A DNA stretch of 64,000 bases, taken from NCBI RefSeq assembly GCF_047948215.1, contig NC_134455.1:150952575-151016574 (forward strand), given 5' to 3'. Shown one piece after another: positions 27,101 to 38,621 of the stretch. Position numbers and translations under genes: made by a program. Within the stretch, counting starts at the first letter, position 1. Each line of letters starts with the position of its first letter. The DNA is from Lycorma delicatula (Eukaryota; Arthropoda; Insecta; Hemiptera; Fulgoridae). Below the pieces are notes generated by a model. It saw only the letters and a program-made list of their open reading frames with translations. It was not told where the DNA came from and did not search any database.

Positions 27101-27697
27101 TTTTGGAAAACTTCCACTTAATCCGTGCTAAAGTTGTAGCGACCTACCGACATCCTCGGATTTACTGCGTCCTAGTGTTTGTGTGGTTTGGTGGAACTTT
27201 CACAGATCGAGAACTGTGTTTTCAATTCATTGACTATACAAAAAACCCGATCTAATACATAGGTGCTAACAAGGTAAAGCGGGTGCCTCTTAATCTATAT
27301 GTTCATATACACAATTTTAAATTTAATGTTTTTTTTAAAGACTTTTCAAAGAAAAGTACGTTATACTTTCGGTTTCAAAGGTTATTTTTATTTATTTATG
27401 GGTCTACGTATAAAATTTGATGCCTACAAAATTTCCAAAACGGTGCATCAATTATACTGAAATTTAGATATTCTGTAATAGCCGAACAATAAGTAATAAA
27501 TCTTGTAATTTACAAATTAACTTAATAATTATATGTTAATATACTGAGACACGAACAGATGACGTCAAAATAAAAACATATAAACAAATAATCGACAGAA
27601 CTTGTAATTGAAAGCATTGTTTTTCTCGTTGCAATAAATTACAGTCCGTATTAAGTCTGATAATTTCATCAAACTTACGCATAATAAAAAAGAAATA
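24114..27697. other. AT-rich sequence, with a possible repeat relic at about 26214-26640
   Basis: No gene was recognised. A perfect 10-bp stem, GATGTAAATT and AATTTACATC, lies at 24300-24323. The block 26214-26640 is less AT-rich and its phrasing resembles dispersed insect repeats, but it has no second copy in the window, so I do not call it as a repeat. At 27342-27376 a word related to 35261-35296 contains the small inverted repeat AAAGTA and TACTTT. Confidence 0.45.
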
Positions 27698-29007
27698 CAA
27701 GGTGCGACAAAATAAAGTAAAGAAACTGATGTGAAAAAAAATGCTGCTTACCGTTTTAGTCATGTTTAGTGTTGTCTCCTTCAAAGTAGTTCCCCTCTGA
27801 TTGCACACGCTTATTCCAGCCATTGATGGTAACATTTCTGGAACTCTTTCTGTAATATCATCCAAGACCCTCGTCACAGCTTTTTGGACATCTTGTGTTG
27901 TTTGAAAATGGTGTCCCTTGACCGCCATTTTGACTCTTGGAAACAGAAAAAAGTCGCACGAAGCGATATCTGGTGAATAAGGTGGCTGCGGTAGTACTGA
28001 AATTTGTTTTCAGGTTAAAAATTGCTGTACTGACAGAGCAGTATGGGATGGCGCATTATCGTGATGCAGAATCCAATTATAAGCATTGTTGGCACGGACA
28101 CGAAGAACTCGTTTACGAAGTCTTTCTAAAATTTCTTTGAAGAAATATTGGTTAACTGTTTGTCCAGGAGGCACCAACACTTTATAAACAATTCTCTTGG
28201 AATCGAACAAGCACACAAGCATGCATTTCACTTTTGACTTTGACATGCGAGCTTTTTTTGGTCTGGGTGATCCCTTTGAGCACCATTGCGAACTTTGGCG
28301 TTTTGTCTCTGGATCGTATTGAAAAACCAACCTTCATCACCAGTGATAACACGGCTCAACAAATCTGGATTGATTTCCGTTTGCTCTAACAGATCGGCTG
28401 CCACATTTTTCTGTGTTTCTCGCTGTTGTGTGTGAGATTTTTTTGGAAACCATTTTTGCACAAATCTTTCTCATACCAAGATCTTCAGTTAATATTAGAC
28501 GAACCGTTTCTCGATCGATGTTGAATTCTTCTGCAATCATTTTCACGGATAATCTTCGATCAGATCGTACGATTTCACGCACCCTGGTAAAGTTGACATC
28601 TGTCAACTCAAGGTTGATGATCGTCCACTGCGGTCTTCATCTTCAACATTCGTTCTGCCTTCACTAAAAATTTTATGCCACCGAAAAACTTGAGCTCTTT
28701 GACATAACCTCCTCTCCAAAAGCCTTCTGAAGCTTACCGTAAGTTGTCGTCTCGTTTTCACCCGATTTAACGCAAAAATAAATGGCATACCGTTGCGCAA
28801 TATTTTGCGGTTTCATTTCTGTGACGAGAGAAGAAACACGTGTTCACTTATTACAGCACAACTCACGACTGAGCAGTTGCATCAATGTGCCGCTTGGACT
28901 AGAAGTAGCTTATAGACCAAAGTCAAAGATGGTGTGCCTACGCAAGCTGCAGGGTTGCCACATCTTGCAAAGAAAAATCAGCCTCATTACTTTATTGTCG
29001 CACCTCG
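27698..29007 (-). mobile_element. Mariner transposon, full length, inactivated
   Basis: The element is 1310 bp long. Imperfect terminal inverted repeats are visible: CAAGGTGCGACAAAATAAAG at the left (from 27698), and at the right (to 29007) sequence whose complement begins CGAGGTGCGACAATAAAGTA. TA dinucleotides flank both sides (27696-27697 and 29008-29009), as expected for the mariner TA target duplication. The length and single decayed transposase gene fit a complete mariner. The subfamily is not resolved from the motifs. Confidence 0.92.
27740..28816 (-). pseudogene. Mariner transposase (DD34D), multiply frameshifted
   Basis: Reading on the minus strand, a start at 28816 gives MKPQNIAQRYAIYFCVKSGE, matching the N-terminal HTH region of mariner transposases. 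A second HTH follows (SVKMIAEEFNIDRETVRLIL, about 28500-28550). The catalytic motifs are ITGDEGWF (Asp codon 28336-28338), HHDNAPSH (28058-28060) and YSPDIASCDFFLF (27953-27955). The second and third Asp are 34 residues apart, the canonical DD34D spacing. All three catalytic residues survive, but at least four frameshifts split the reading frame, and the last frame runs into the terminal repeat. It cannot make a full protein. The copy is therefore a fossil, although its ends could still be mobilised in trans if they are intact enough. Confidence 0.93.
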
Positions 29008-29009
29008 TA

Positions 29010-30015
29010 TACAGCGTGGAATAGTAGCCTTTCATAACCTATAATTTGCTTCAAAAATTAATGAATCTGGTTCGTTAACTATTTTCTACATTCAGCTAAA
29101 TTTATTTTATGCAACAATATGGTCTTAAAACAGTCCCGAAAGAATCATATGCGATTCAAATCGTAAAACCGAAGTATCTGAAATTCATTAAGTGAGGTCC
29201 CAAAAAAAAGTGTAAGTATTGATATAAAAGTGTAAGATTGATATATATAATGTATCGGAGAACCGATTTTAAAAATGTACGATAAATATTAATTATACTG
29301 TAAATATAATTCATATACTGTACTATAATATATAATTTTATATTATTTTAAAATACATTAAAAGATTATAAATTTATATTATAAAATTATCTATTATTAA
29401 ATATTATATAAATATTAATAAATTTATGATAAAGAAAAACAAATAGTTTTAGAATTAAATTAACCCTTTAAACAATCAAAATTGAGGTAAAAATTAAAAA
29501 TACATAATTCGAAATCGAGATAAGTTAACGAATAAACACAACCCGATTGCATGTTACTACAAGCAAAATAAGCTCCGAGAGGATTTTTATTTAAAAATAT
29601 TTAACCTTTTTTGAGTTTAAAGTTTTACACAAGATACAAGTTTACGTCGAACTATTTTTCCATATTATGAGATGCAACACCGAGAAATGAAAACCTTACC
29701 GTAGATGATAACCTTGGCATCGGAAATCAACGGGTTAACATAATCAAAAAAAATTATTAAATGTATGCGCTCTCTGCTATAAGCAAAACAAAAATACCAG
29801 GATATTGTCAAATTATTAATAAAAATAAAAAAAAAAAAAATACTTTTTAATCCGATAAAATATGTTTGTGCTAATTAATAGACAGATAGATACGGAGTGA
29901 AGTAAAACCCAAAAATAAAATAAAATTATCATTAGGCAATACATCTTACATGTTATATGTCGAGTTAACACGACATCCGAATACCTATCATTAATAAAAA
30001 AAACTGACAACGACA
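29010..30015. other. AT-rich spacer between mariner and the family 2 short element
   Basis: Very AT-rich, with runs of TATAAT-like sequence at 29280-29420. No gene, RNA or transposon terminus was recognised. Confidence 0.5.
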
Positions 30016-30680
30016 ACTTTCCCGTCACGCAGGTTTTTTTTCTGATGCACGGCTTATACACATACGTAAACAACTTAATTTAAAATATTTATCATTTAAT
30101 TTAAATATAATATTATTTTCTTTATTTAATTCAATGATTCTAACTAAAGCGCGCGCGCATACCGTATTTTATTCGCGCGGGTGTGGCGGTCACTTTAAAT
30201 ACTTTTTTACACTTTATTTATTTAATTTTACCGCTCACCTGTGACGTCACAACACAGCAGACGACTACACTAGCGCTCCTTGTGGTGAGAGGGGGTACTA
30301 CTGACGCAGTATGCCCACTTAGCCGCTAGTTTATTTAGAACATTTTTTGGGGTGAGGGTGCAATTTTGCACAACTTTTTTTGGAAAATATTGTTATTTTT
30401 TTAATTCTTAACAAGGTACTAAAAAAAAAAAAATAAGACCTTAATTAGGCGAAACATCGAGATACTGAGGGTGACCTTGCTCTACAGCCTCACTCCTTTG
30501 ACCTTGAAAAATTGAAAATTTATTGGCATCAATGCCCCATATATAGACGTAATCTGACAAAGTTTGGTCAAAATCGGTTCACTAGTCCCGGGGATTTAGA
30601 GGGCGACACCAAACAATATTGTATACACGTGTAACTCCCTTCTAAAGTTATAGTTCTCCTATAGCGCTAGACGGGAAAGT
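30016..30680 (+). mobile_element. Family 2 short element, internally deleted non-autonomous copy
   Basis: This 665-bp element is bounded by perfect 11-bp terminal inverted repeats, ACTTTCCCGTC at 30016-30026 and GACGGGAAAGT at 30670-30680. Positions about 30073-30200 align with 21067-21200 of the long element (shared words include TCAATGATTCTAACTAA and a GCGCGC-rich block). From about 30205 it aligns with 23615-24113 (shared ACCGCTCACCTGTGA, GCGAAA and GAGGGTGACCTT). The 2.4 kb between these segments in the long copy, including the whole gene, is absent. No coding capacity is visible. A clear target duplication was not found. Confidence 0.8.
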
Positions 30681-33600
30681 AAAAACAATATAATCTTCAA
30701 TTACAGTAGCCAATAACAGAAATATTTCATTGAAAGTAGAAGAAATTTACAACAGTTTAGAAATACCGTAATTTATTCTTTTACATCGTATAAAATTACT
30801 GAGAAGAGGTCAACAAGAAATCAGCGAAAAGTAAAACACGAAGAGTAGTCGTATAAAATTCTTAAGAAACATGCAAACTTAATTTCTAACTGATATCACA
30901 GAAAACTAACCGCAACAAAGATGTGATTAAAAATGCATACCTTTAAAAAAAATGTTTGTTATGAAATTAAAATTTTTCTAATAGGTCTAGCCAACTAGGA
31001 CCGACTAACAACTGCAAGTAATATGGTGAAATTAACCGTAATTTTACGATTTAGCCTAAAAAAGATTCTCACACCGAAAACTTCAAGAGACAAGTCGTTT
31101 AATTTAATCTGTTTTTTAAAGTAACCTCTTCAAAATCATTTTAAAATACGGCTGCTATGGCGTTTCAGTAGGATTCACATAATACACGATGTTATTTCCC
31201 ATAAAATATGTACAAAAGGATGGGGGAATGTAAGGTAGTACAGGAGATACTGTTTAGTCGTAAAAGCTGCCGCTCTGAATATTGCATTTCAACAAGATAC
31301 TCCTAATAGAAGATTATACCCTCAATTTGACACGTTTCTAACAGGAACCTCAACCTTGCTGACAATTCATATTAAATAGTTACTTAACGCACATAACCAA
31401 AACACAGAAATCGTTTTTTTTTTTTTTAAGCGATACAGCCACTGTACTTATTATTAATATAAATGAATGGTTTAACGGTAAAAATTTGCATACTTGCACA
31501 AGTAATCGCACCAAAATAATTTGTAAAATAATATTGAAAGTTACTTTAAATTCGTAAAGAAAACAGGCTCACATAAATAACCAACAACTGTCTCACGAAA
31601 AATCCGTTTAAAAATTTGCGATAAAATAAATACAAACGTGAAATAACGAAAACCGTGTTACTATAATAAATCACAAATATACAGTATCACAACCGTGATA
31701 CTATAATAAAAATTAAAACTGAATCTTGTAAAGATCGAAACAAAATTAAGTAATGAATGCATTGTCACTGTCATTGGATGAATGAATTGAAGAAAACATT
31801 ATTAAATTACGGCATAAAAGTATAATACTAGAAAATCAAGGTAACTTATTCCCCACTACACTTTTATACTGTAAACGATATAATTGAACATTAACAGCCA
31901 AATCTTATAAGCGTACGTTATTAAATGATTTAATCAAACAGCTTAATTATAGCAACTAATAATCGGATGGTTAAATTTAATTTTACACGATTAAAATTTT
32001 ACGAATATATACATACATTGTACAAACAAATTAGTCAATTTTTTCCTGTTAAAAACATTTTATTATAGTCAGTAATACTCATTCATCTCGATGAATGTAA
32101 AGCCTTCCTCACTTTTAAAGCACATAATGAAAATGGAAACAATTAATATTCACTGCTTTTAAATGAGTATAATTGGAACGGTTTTAAATCAAATAAAAAT
32201 TTCAGACGTTAATTCAGAATTCGCCAATTATTACACCCACAATAAGCTCGATGTAGTTCAACGGTAACAGAAATTCAAAAACATAGGATAAACATGTTAC
32301 ACGGGAAGTAGATTCGGCTACTAATCGCTATCACTTTACACAAAGCACGATCAGATAAAAAAACTATACACCACCGTGTTTGCAGAAAATATAATAAATC
32401 TTTTGGTTCATACTGTTTGAACAACTTTTTTTTCCTGTAATATGATCGGGGAGGAACACATAAAAGCAACAATCGATGAAATACCGATCTAATTTTCTGA
32501 TCGGTCATTATACTCCCTGGCAGTCCGTTAATGCTTTTGGGAATTATCGTCATACAACAGCAAACATAACGAAGCCACCAGATCACTATGTAACTGCAGA
32601 AAACAGCTACGTAACGATATTTAGATCAATAAACAAATAAAAATTTATTTTCATTAAGCATTTTTGTTTTGTCTGTAATTTTTTTGTAGGGTTTTTCAAG
32701 AATAAAATAAAATCGTACACCTTATAACGCATTCTAACGTAGCTCTTTCTTTTATTCTAAAAAAAAACCTTGCAGAGTAAGAAGATAGCAGACAGCAAAT
32801 AAACTGGTTCCAAATTGAGTTATAGAATAATATGCGAGTAGTAAAAACTTGGCAAATATACGTTTCAATCCCACGATGTCATAGGAGGTAAGAAGTATTG
32901 TTTGACAAGAATTTATGCTGATGGTATCGCCTAACATCTCTTCCCACGTCTTTAACGGTAGAGGAGTTCCCCTTCTTCTTGAAATAAAACAGCAGATACA
33001 GTGTTATATACCTTCAAATCAAAGGGCTTTTCTAAGAGGAGCGAGGAAGAGACAAAGTCCGATAGTTATCTCAATAAATGATCTGCGCAATATAATTATA
33101 AGACAGAAAACGCATCACACTTTCCTTAATTACTTTTAACGAAAAACGACAACGATTAAAGAACTTCTAATTACCGTGCAAGTAAAGAACGTAAGCTTTT
33201 CTGTCATTAATTGACATTTGGCAAAACATCACGTACTCTTTAATACTAAATGTATTCTGTATTCATACAAAATCGTATTCTGTATTTTCATTGTCTTTTA
33301 CTGACCGACAATCTATTAATTAAGATAACAGAATACTATACAGTAGTTATTGAAAACGTCATTCATATAATCGACCCGGAGTATGGATACAGCCGAACTC
33401 ACGTTTCAGTATTATGCGATTATTCAGAGTGCAATAAAAGTGCAACATATTCTACAAATGAAATAACGATTTAATGTTTCAAATCAACTCAGAAATCATT
33501 TTTATAATCAAACACATCACAGTAAAAAATGACGTAAAAATAAATAAATAAATATATACTTTGTATGTGAGTGTGTTCGTAAGGGAGGAGAGGGGGGAAA

Positions 33601-33786
33601 GAGTTACCGTAAAAGACGGAAATTGTAAATATTTTAATATTGTTATTTTAATATTTTAATATTAATTGTAAATATGTAAATATTTTCCGATGAACATATA
33701 CCACGTACGTCGGTGTAAGGCCGAAATAATATTTGCTTGTATTATTATACAATCGGGGTCCTTCGCCGGTATAAGTAGGTAAACAC
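30681..33786. other. AT-rich sequence with no recognised gene
   Basis: Only short random frames were seen. The largest (32275-32586, minus strand) is Cys- and Arg-rich without a recognisable domain. No transposon ends or RNA genes were found. Confidence 0.5.
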
Positions 33787-33809
33787 AGATGAACTGGGGT
33801 TTTTGTCGA
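33787..33809. repeat. Left target-site duplication of LINE copy 1
   Basis: AGATGAACTGGGGT followed by TTTTGTCGA matches AGATGAACTGGGGT followed by GGGGGTCGA at 34879-34901. It lies at the start of the truncated LINE. Confidence 0.7.
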
Positions 33810-33811
33810 GA

Positions 33812-34400
33812 ATACCGCAAAGGCTTTAACAAGATTGTTGGCTGGACATGAAGCTCCACGTGCATCTAGGCGGGGGGGTCATTGCCTCAACTTTAACCTC
33901 TGTATTATTGTATGCTGCACCTATATGGGAAAAAGCACTTTATGTTGCAAGAAATTTCGCAAAACTTAGAACTCTGCATAGGGCAAGCTCTTATAAACAT
34001 CACTTCTGCAAACCGCACCATCTCTTACGATGCGGCTTGTGTATTATCATCGGTTCCCCCTATCGACCTCTTAGTTAAAGAGCGATCACTTAGGTATCGT
34101 GGCATGCCAAAACAAGAAGCCCAAGCCAAGATCAGGCGCATATGGCAGGACAGATGGAATCTTTCCACTAAAGCTACCTGGACCAGGAGATTGATACCCG
34201 ACTTGGGCATGTGGCTTGATAGAGGACATGGGAAGGTTGGTTATTATTATCTTACTCAAGTACTTTCTGGGCATGGTAGCTTCGAATATTATTTACATCG
34301 ATTCGGTAGAAGACCAGCACCTATTTGCATGTTCTACCAGGATTCGGATACTGCCGAACATACTCTGTTCCACTGTAATAGATGGACTATACATAGATGA
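33812..34400 (+). pseudogene. C-terminal fragment of LINE reverse-transcriptase polyprotein, frameshifted
   Basis: The order of motifs follows the post-catalytic (thumb and C-terminal) region of R1/Jockey-like ORF2 proteins. AKALTRLLAGHEAPRASRR begins near 33815. A frameshift follows at the G run (about 33871-33877), then TLTSVLLYAAPIWEKAL, another frameshift near 33960-34000, and ANRTISYDAACVL with PPIDLLVKER. The end includes LSGHGSFEYYLHRFG and a Cys/His segment (CMFYQDSDTAEHTLFHC) resembling the C-terminal zinc-knuckle-like motif of these proteins. The catalytic YADD region is lost by truncation. The last open segment (33912-34400) is intact for 162 codons, which suggests moderate age. 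It encodes no functional enzyme. Confidence 0.85.
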
Positions 34401-34878
34401 CGTGCAGGGCTGCAAGAATTAAATCCGGAGAATCTGCTTTTTTTTTTCCTGCGATCCACTGACAATTGGAACAAAATGGAGGAGTTTGCCAAGATAGGGC
34501 TAAAGGCTAAAGATGATGTAGCCCTTTTAAGAGGCCATTGAGGCCCCGTGGTAACTTAGTAGTTTAATATTTTCGTTAAGGAAAGCAGCTATGAGGAGAA
34601 GATCATTCCTTCGTTTGGGGATCATAACAACTGGTTAATGAAAAGACCGAGACCCGGTTCCCTTGATGGGGGCTAGAGACGGCTTTGTCGGGCCTGGTTC
34701 TCTGTCGGGGGGGCTTGAGGCAGGCACATTAAAACAAAAGATCCAACCGGGGAGGCTGACCTGCTGTGCCGGACGTACAGCCGGCGGGTGGGGAGGCCTC
34801 CTTTGAGTTTAAAGGACACTTTCCCGGGCTGCGCATACTTGAATGGATATCCGGCCCGCGGAAGTAGGGGGGGGAAAA
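34401..34878 (+). other. GC-rich 3' UTR of LINE copy 1
   Basis: This non-coding segment shares blocks with 54750-54998, including GAGGCAGGC, AAAAGATCCA, GAGGC..GACCTGC, a CCGG..GGCGGGG block and AAAGGACA..TTC. It is strikingly richer in G and C than the host DNA. In LINEs the 3' UTR is what the reverse transcriptase recognises, which may explain why it is conserved between the copies. Confidence 0.75.
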
Positions 34879-34901
34879 AGATGAACTGGGGTGGGGGTCG
34901 A
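34879..34901. repeat. Right target-site duplication of LINE copy 1
   Basis: AGATGAACTGGGGT followed by GGGGGTCGA. It repeats the left flank at 33787-33809 except for a T-to-G change across four adjacent bases. Confidence 0.7.
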
Positions 34902-35470
34902 AACGTAACTAGAAATTTAAAAAAATGAAAAATCACAAATACTAATCTCTACGGTAAGTAGATTACGAGAGACCATCGAAAAATAGGAAGTTTAAATTTA
35001 AGCCAAACATACCTACGTTCGCTAACTCATATAATTAACTTTAAATGTACAAATTATATATGATATTATTCAACATTGGAGACAATTAATCAAATTCACC
35101 ACATTTATAAAAAAAAAAAAAAAAAATCAAATTTTTAGCATTTTATAAATTGAAAGGGCCAATCGGATATAAAGAAATCTTTCACTACCCACAATAACTT
35201 GAAACTGAAGCGTTTCCAGCTGCATGTTTATATAAGCTATGAATGATTTTTTTTACCGACCTTTCGAAGAAAAGTACGAGTATTACTTTCGGTCGCGTAG
35301 TGGGAATGAGGAATGCAATATGATGTCGTGAAAGTAGGTCAACTCACCTCTAGGTGCATGAAAGGAACAGACGATCAAGGTTTTCATTTAGGCAAATCAC
35401 GTGTTCTGAATCGTCCGATGGCCGTTAAACACAAGGTACTTTCCTGATGTGAGACGTATGTAGATTATTA
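34902..35470. other. AT-rich spacer between LINE fragments
   Basis: No gene was recognised. Poly-A runs lie near 35109-35126. At 35261-35296 a word related to 27342-27376 carries a small AAAGTA/TACTTT inverted repeat. Confidence 0.5.
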
Positions 35471-35810
35471 GATGGTTCTCCCCGCAACCAGCGTATTACA
35501 CAGTTTGCTACTGGACATGGTGCTTTTCGAGATAGGTTGACGGGATTTGATTTGATTAATTCAAGCAGCTCGTGTCGGGAATGTAGGGCCACTGATGATG
35601 TGCGCTACGTCTTATATGTGTGCCCCCGGTACGAAGCTGGTCGTATCAAAATAGTTTTGGCATCAAGTCCGGTTAGCTGAAATATTCGGCGTTAGGACGA
35701 GAATGGATATGTTGAGAACTCTTTTGATGGAACTGTGGTATGGGAGGATGTAGGCATTGACCTCGCTGCCGAATGCGAACCAGAGCAGAGAGAGAAACAG
35801 TAGTTTATTA
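35471..35810 (+). pseudogene. C-terminal remnant of a second, different LINE polyprotein
   Basis: An open segment (35471-35680) reads QFATGHGAFRDRLTGF and then SCRECRATDDVRYVLYVCPR. This is the TGHG..F..L motif followed by a C-x2-C..C arrangement found at the C terminus of R1/Jockey-like ORF2 proteins. A stop at 35678-35680 interrupts it. Further fragments follow in other frames and end near 35803 in a Glu/Arg/Gln-rich tail. The sequence differs from LINE copies 1 and 2, so this is another family or a distant member. It shows no reverse-transcriptase domain. Confidence 0.7.
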
Positions 35811-36290
35811 GAAGTTTATTAAATTTGTTTTTTGAGTAAATCAAGACGACTTCAATAAATTGAATTGTAAGATAAAAGTGTCGTTGTTGCGATCGACGCA
35901 AGTTTTATTGTACGAGAATAGCATTTTTGGTGTCTAAACGACTGTATCAAGTAATGATCTGAGTGCACAGTCTAATTGAAGTTAGGCAAGGGAAAAATTT
36001 TTGTGTGAAACCTTCGGTGTCAGAGGAAGGGGCGCTTCCGTAAATCTGTAAATTTGATACGATGTGGGTTGTAAGTTACGGTAGGTGGCCGTGGTTGGAA
36101 GAAGCCGTACGAAGGCGATGTATGGAAGATGTGTAAATACACTCACTGATGGAAATGTTTAACGAGGCATTTGTATCGGTGGCATCCTGACAGAGGCAAA
36201 ACTGACGACTACTACGTGTTATCAGGTTTAGAAGAGGGGGGGGGGTCTAAAAGACGACCTCCGCTAAAGGCCTTCCGAGCTATTAACATA
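35811..36290 (+). other. Probable 3' UTR of the second LINE
   Basis: This is non-coding sequence of higher GC than the background, extending to a G-run at 36235-36245 and CCTCCGCTAAAGGCC. The border with host DNA is not resolved. I infer that it belongs to the LINE only from its position and composition. Confidence 0.4.
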
Positions 36291-38440
36291 CTTATTTCTG
36301 TTTCTTATTTATTTCTGCATTCGTTTCCTTTGAACAATTTTAGATTAGAGAGTTGGATACTTTTTCAAAAGGAAATAAAATAGCGAAAAATTGACAAGAT
36401 TTTTTTACTTGATGAGAGTAATGCAACAATAAAATATTGCAGAAACCTCCTGAAACATCTTCACTTTGTTTCTCTCCTATGTGTGTTACAAGTTGTAGAA
36501 AGTACTCTCTCGTGTGTAACTAAATTCCTCCTTAATAGATAACGGTAAAACATTTTTCGTAAGTTGGCTTAAAACTGAGCGCCAAGAATCTCAATCGGAT
36601 TTGGATCGGTGTGTTAGTTATTAACACACCGATCCGAACACATTTTTTAATCAGTTTAAATAACAGAAGCGCGGAAAACGAAGGAGTAATGTCAAATGTG
36701 AGCCAAAATTTTACATCCCGATAGGTCCGTTGTTATTCAATAGAATATAGCGAACACGTAAGAATCTGGTCATATGGTAAATAAATATAGCGACTTCATT
36801 AACTTGACTAAAATACTTTCTTCTTTTTTTTTTATATCATTTTTGACCGCTGTTTCTTGGTCGAAATGTACTCGTACCTTTTATTAAAAAAATGCTGCTT
36901 TTTACTCTTCTGATTAAATTACATCATCATTCCGACAACAGGCTGGTCTCGAATTAAAACTACCCTTCCCTTTAATCGTATTACGATGCAAAACGAATTC
37001 TATAACTTGTTAAAAATTCCGAGAAACCAGGACCAGATGAAAGACGGAGACACTAACAATCCGCAGATGTCCTAGTCGGAGTGGTCTATTAATAACAATG
37101 ACGTCAACGACGATTAAAATACAAGATCTTGAATATCCATCGGTAACCGATTAATTTCTTCAAAAATTGTTCTAAGTAGTTAATTAAAAGTAATTATTAT
37201 GTACAATTACTGTAAATAATTTCAGCCGCTATAGAGGTAACAACGAGATCACTAGGTACAGCAGTCGATACTCTTACTGAACAATATTTTTTTTTTGTTT
37301 TAGGGGGGCGAAAAACGCCTGCACGTTATCATCGCCCGGAATTTTTTTTTATTAAAAAATAAAGTTAATCTAAAATATGAATAAAACTTGCAACTAATAT
37401 CACAGATAAAATCTAAAATAAAACCAAAAGTGAATAGAATTTAACAAAGTCTGAGATGGGTGTAAAGGGCCCACCATTCTCGGATAACAAAAAGACTAAA
37501 AACAAAACTAAAAACTATAAAAGATCTAACATAAAAAATATACACGACAATATTACTGAACAATGAATCGCACGAAACTCACGTGTTTAAAAGTGACATA
37601 TCAAAGCACCATTAACATACATCAATAAGTACACAGATGAACAACCAAAAAACATGATAGCGTAGATGCAGTATTTAAGTCTACACAAAAATATGCCAAA
37701 TTATCACTCTCAATGACAAGAAACCAAATATTTTTATTTTATAAATTCTTCGAATAAATTAATTAAAACTATTCTAAATTTAGCTAACTTCAATATCGAC
37801 CTAAAAAAATAGAAAAAAATTACTACGAATGTAATATGTTAAAACGGATTTGACAGAAAATTGCGGTATACTTATAGTAAACATGAAAAAAAATTATTCC
37901 AGTGACCAAACGTCACATTTCAAGTTCGTTATCGATCAGATTTACCAAAATCGATCGAACTGTTTTTAATACATGTATGAGTACGTGAATACGGACATAT
38001 GGAAAAGATTTTATAATAGAACCTACTGTCACAGAAAACTTCCAGACAAACATAAACACAAAAAAGCCCAGAGCAGACGCTATTCTGATTATAACACAAT
38101 TATTTAATCGGTAACGATATTTTGTTCTTTACACGACAGCAGATTTTCAATGGCTTAAATTTCTTTGAATGCTTAAACCAATTTATTTCAGAAAGATTAT
38201 GATATTTAAAAAATGTAAGCCAGCGGCCTAACTTCGAAAAGTAAACTAACCGCTAAGAAAAAGCTACTAGAAATAAAAAAACTAATTACGTAAGAAAAAG
38301 AGGATATTCTGAAAGGCTAATAAAGATGCATTATTTTTTTAATAAGTTAATTAATGATCAAAATTAAAAAATATTATTTTCAGCAGTGGATGTAATCTTA
38401 TTTAACTATACCAACATACAAAATTAAAAAATTCCTTGCG
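36291..38440. other. AT-rich sequence with one perfect hairpin
   Basis: No gene was recognised. A perfect 14-bp stem, GGATCGGTGTGTTA (36603-36616) and TAACACACCGATCC (36622-36635), with a 5-base loop lies in this stretch. Confidence 0.5.
36603..36635. repeat. Perfect 14-bp stem hairpin
   Basis: GGATCGGTGTGTTA and TAACACACCGATCC are exact reverse complements around the loop gttat. No run of T follows and no neighbouring gene is evident, so I do not read it as a terminator. Confidence 0.85.
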
Positions 38441-38621
38441 GCACCCCTGAAGGCGGAGGTAGATTTCACCGGTGCTAAGTAGGCGATAAAAAAGATTTCC
38501 ACCTTAAAGTTAAGAAAAACTTCAAATTTACTCAGCACGGCGATGGTTGCATGTGCAAAAAAGTTTCAAATGTTTAGCATACGACAAGCCCCATCTTCTT
38601 ACAATTCCAGCAACATTTTGG

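Larger units (their letters stand above)
33810..34878 (+). mobile_element. 5'-truncated non-LTR retrotransposon (LINE), copy 1
   Basis: The insertion of about 1.07 kb contains only the C-terminal part of a reverse-transcriptase polyprotein and a GC-rich 3' UTR. It ends in a short GGGGAAAAA tail and is flanked by a duplication of AGATGAACTGGGGT. 5' truncation, an A tail and a target duplication are the hallmarks of target-primed reverse transcription. The 3' UTR is shared with copy 2 at 53689-54998, so both belong to one family. The protein resembles R1/Jockey-type elements. The exact clade is not resolved. Confidence 0.85.

Noticed and set aside
32275..32586. A 103-codon minus-strand open frame
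   Set aside because: No domain or signal recognised. Its length is not remarkable in 64 kb on six frames.
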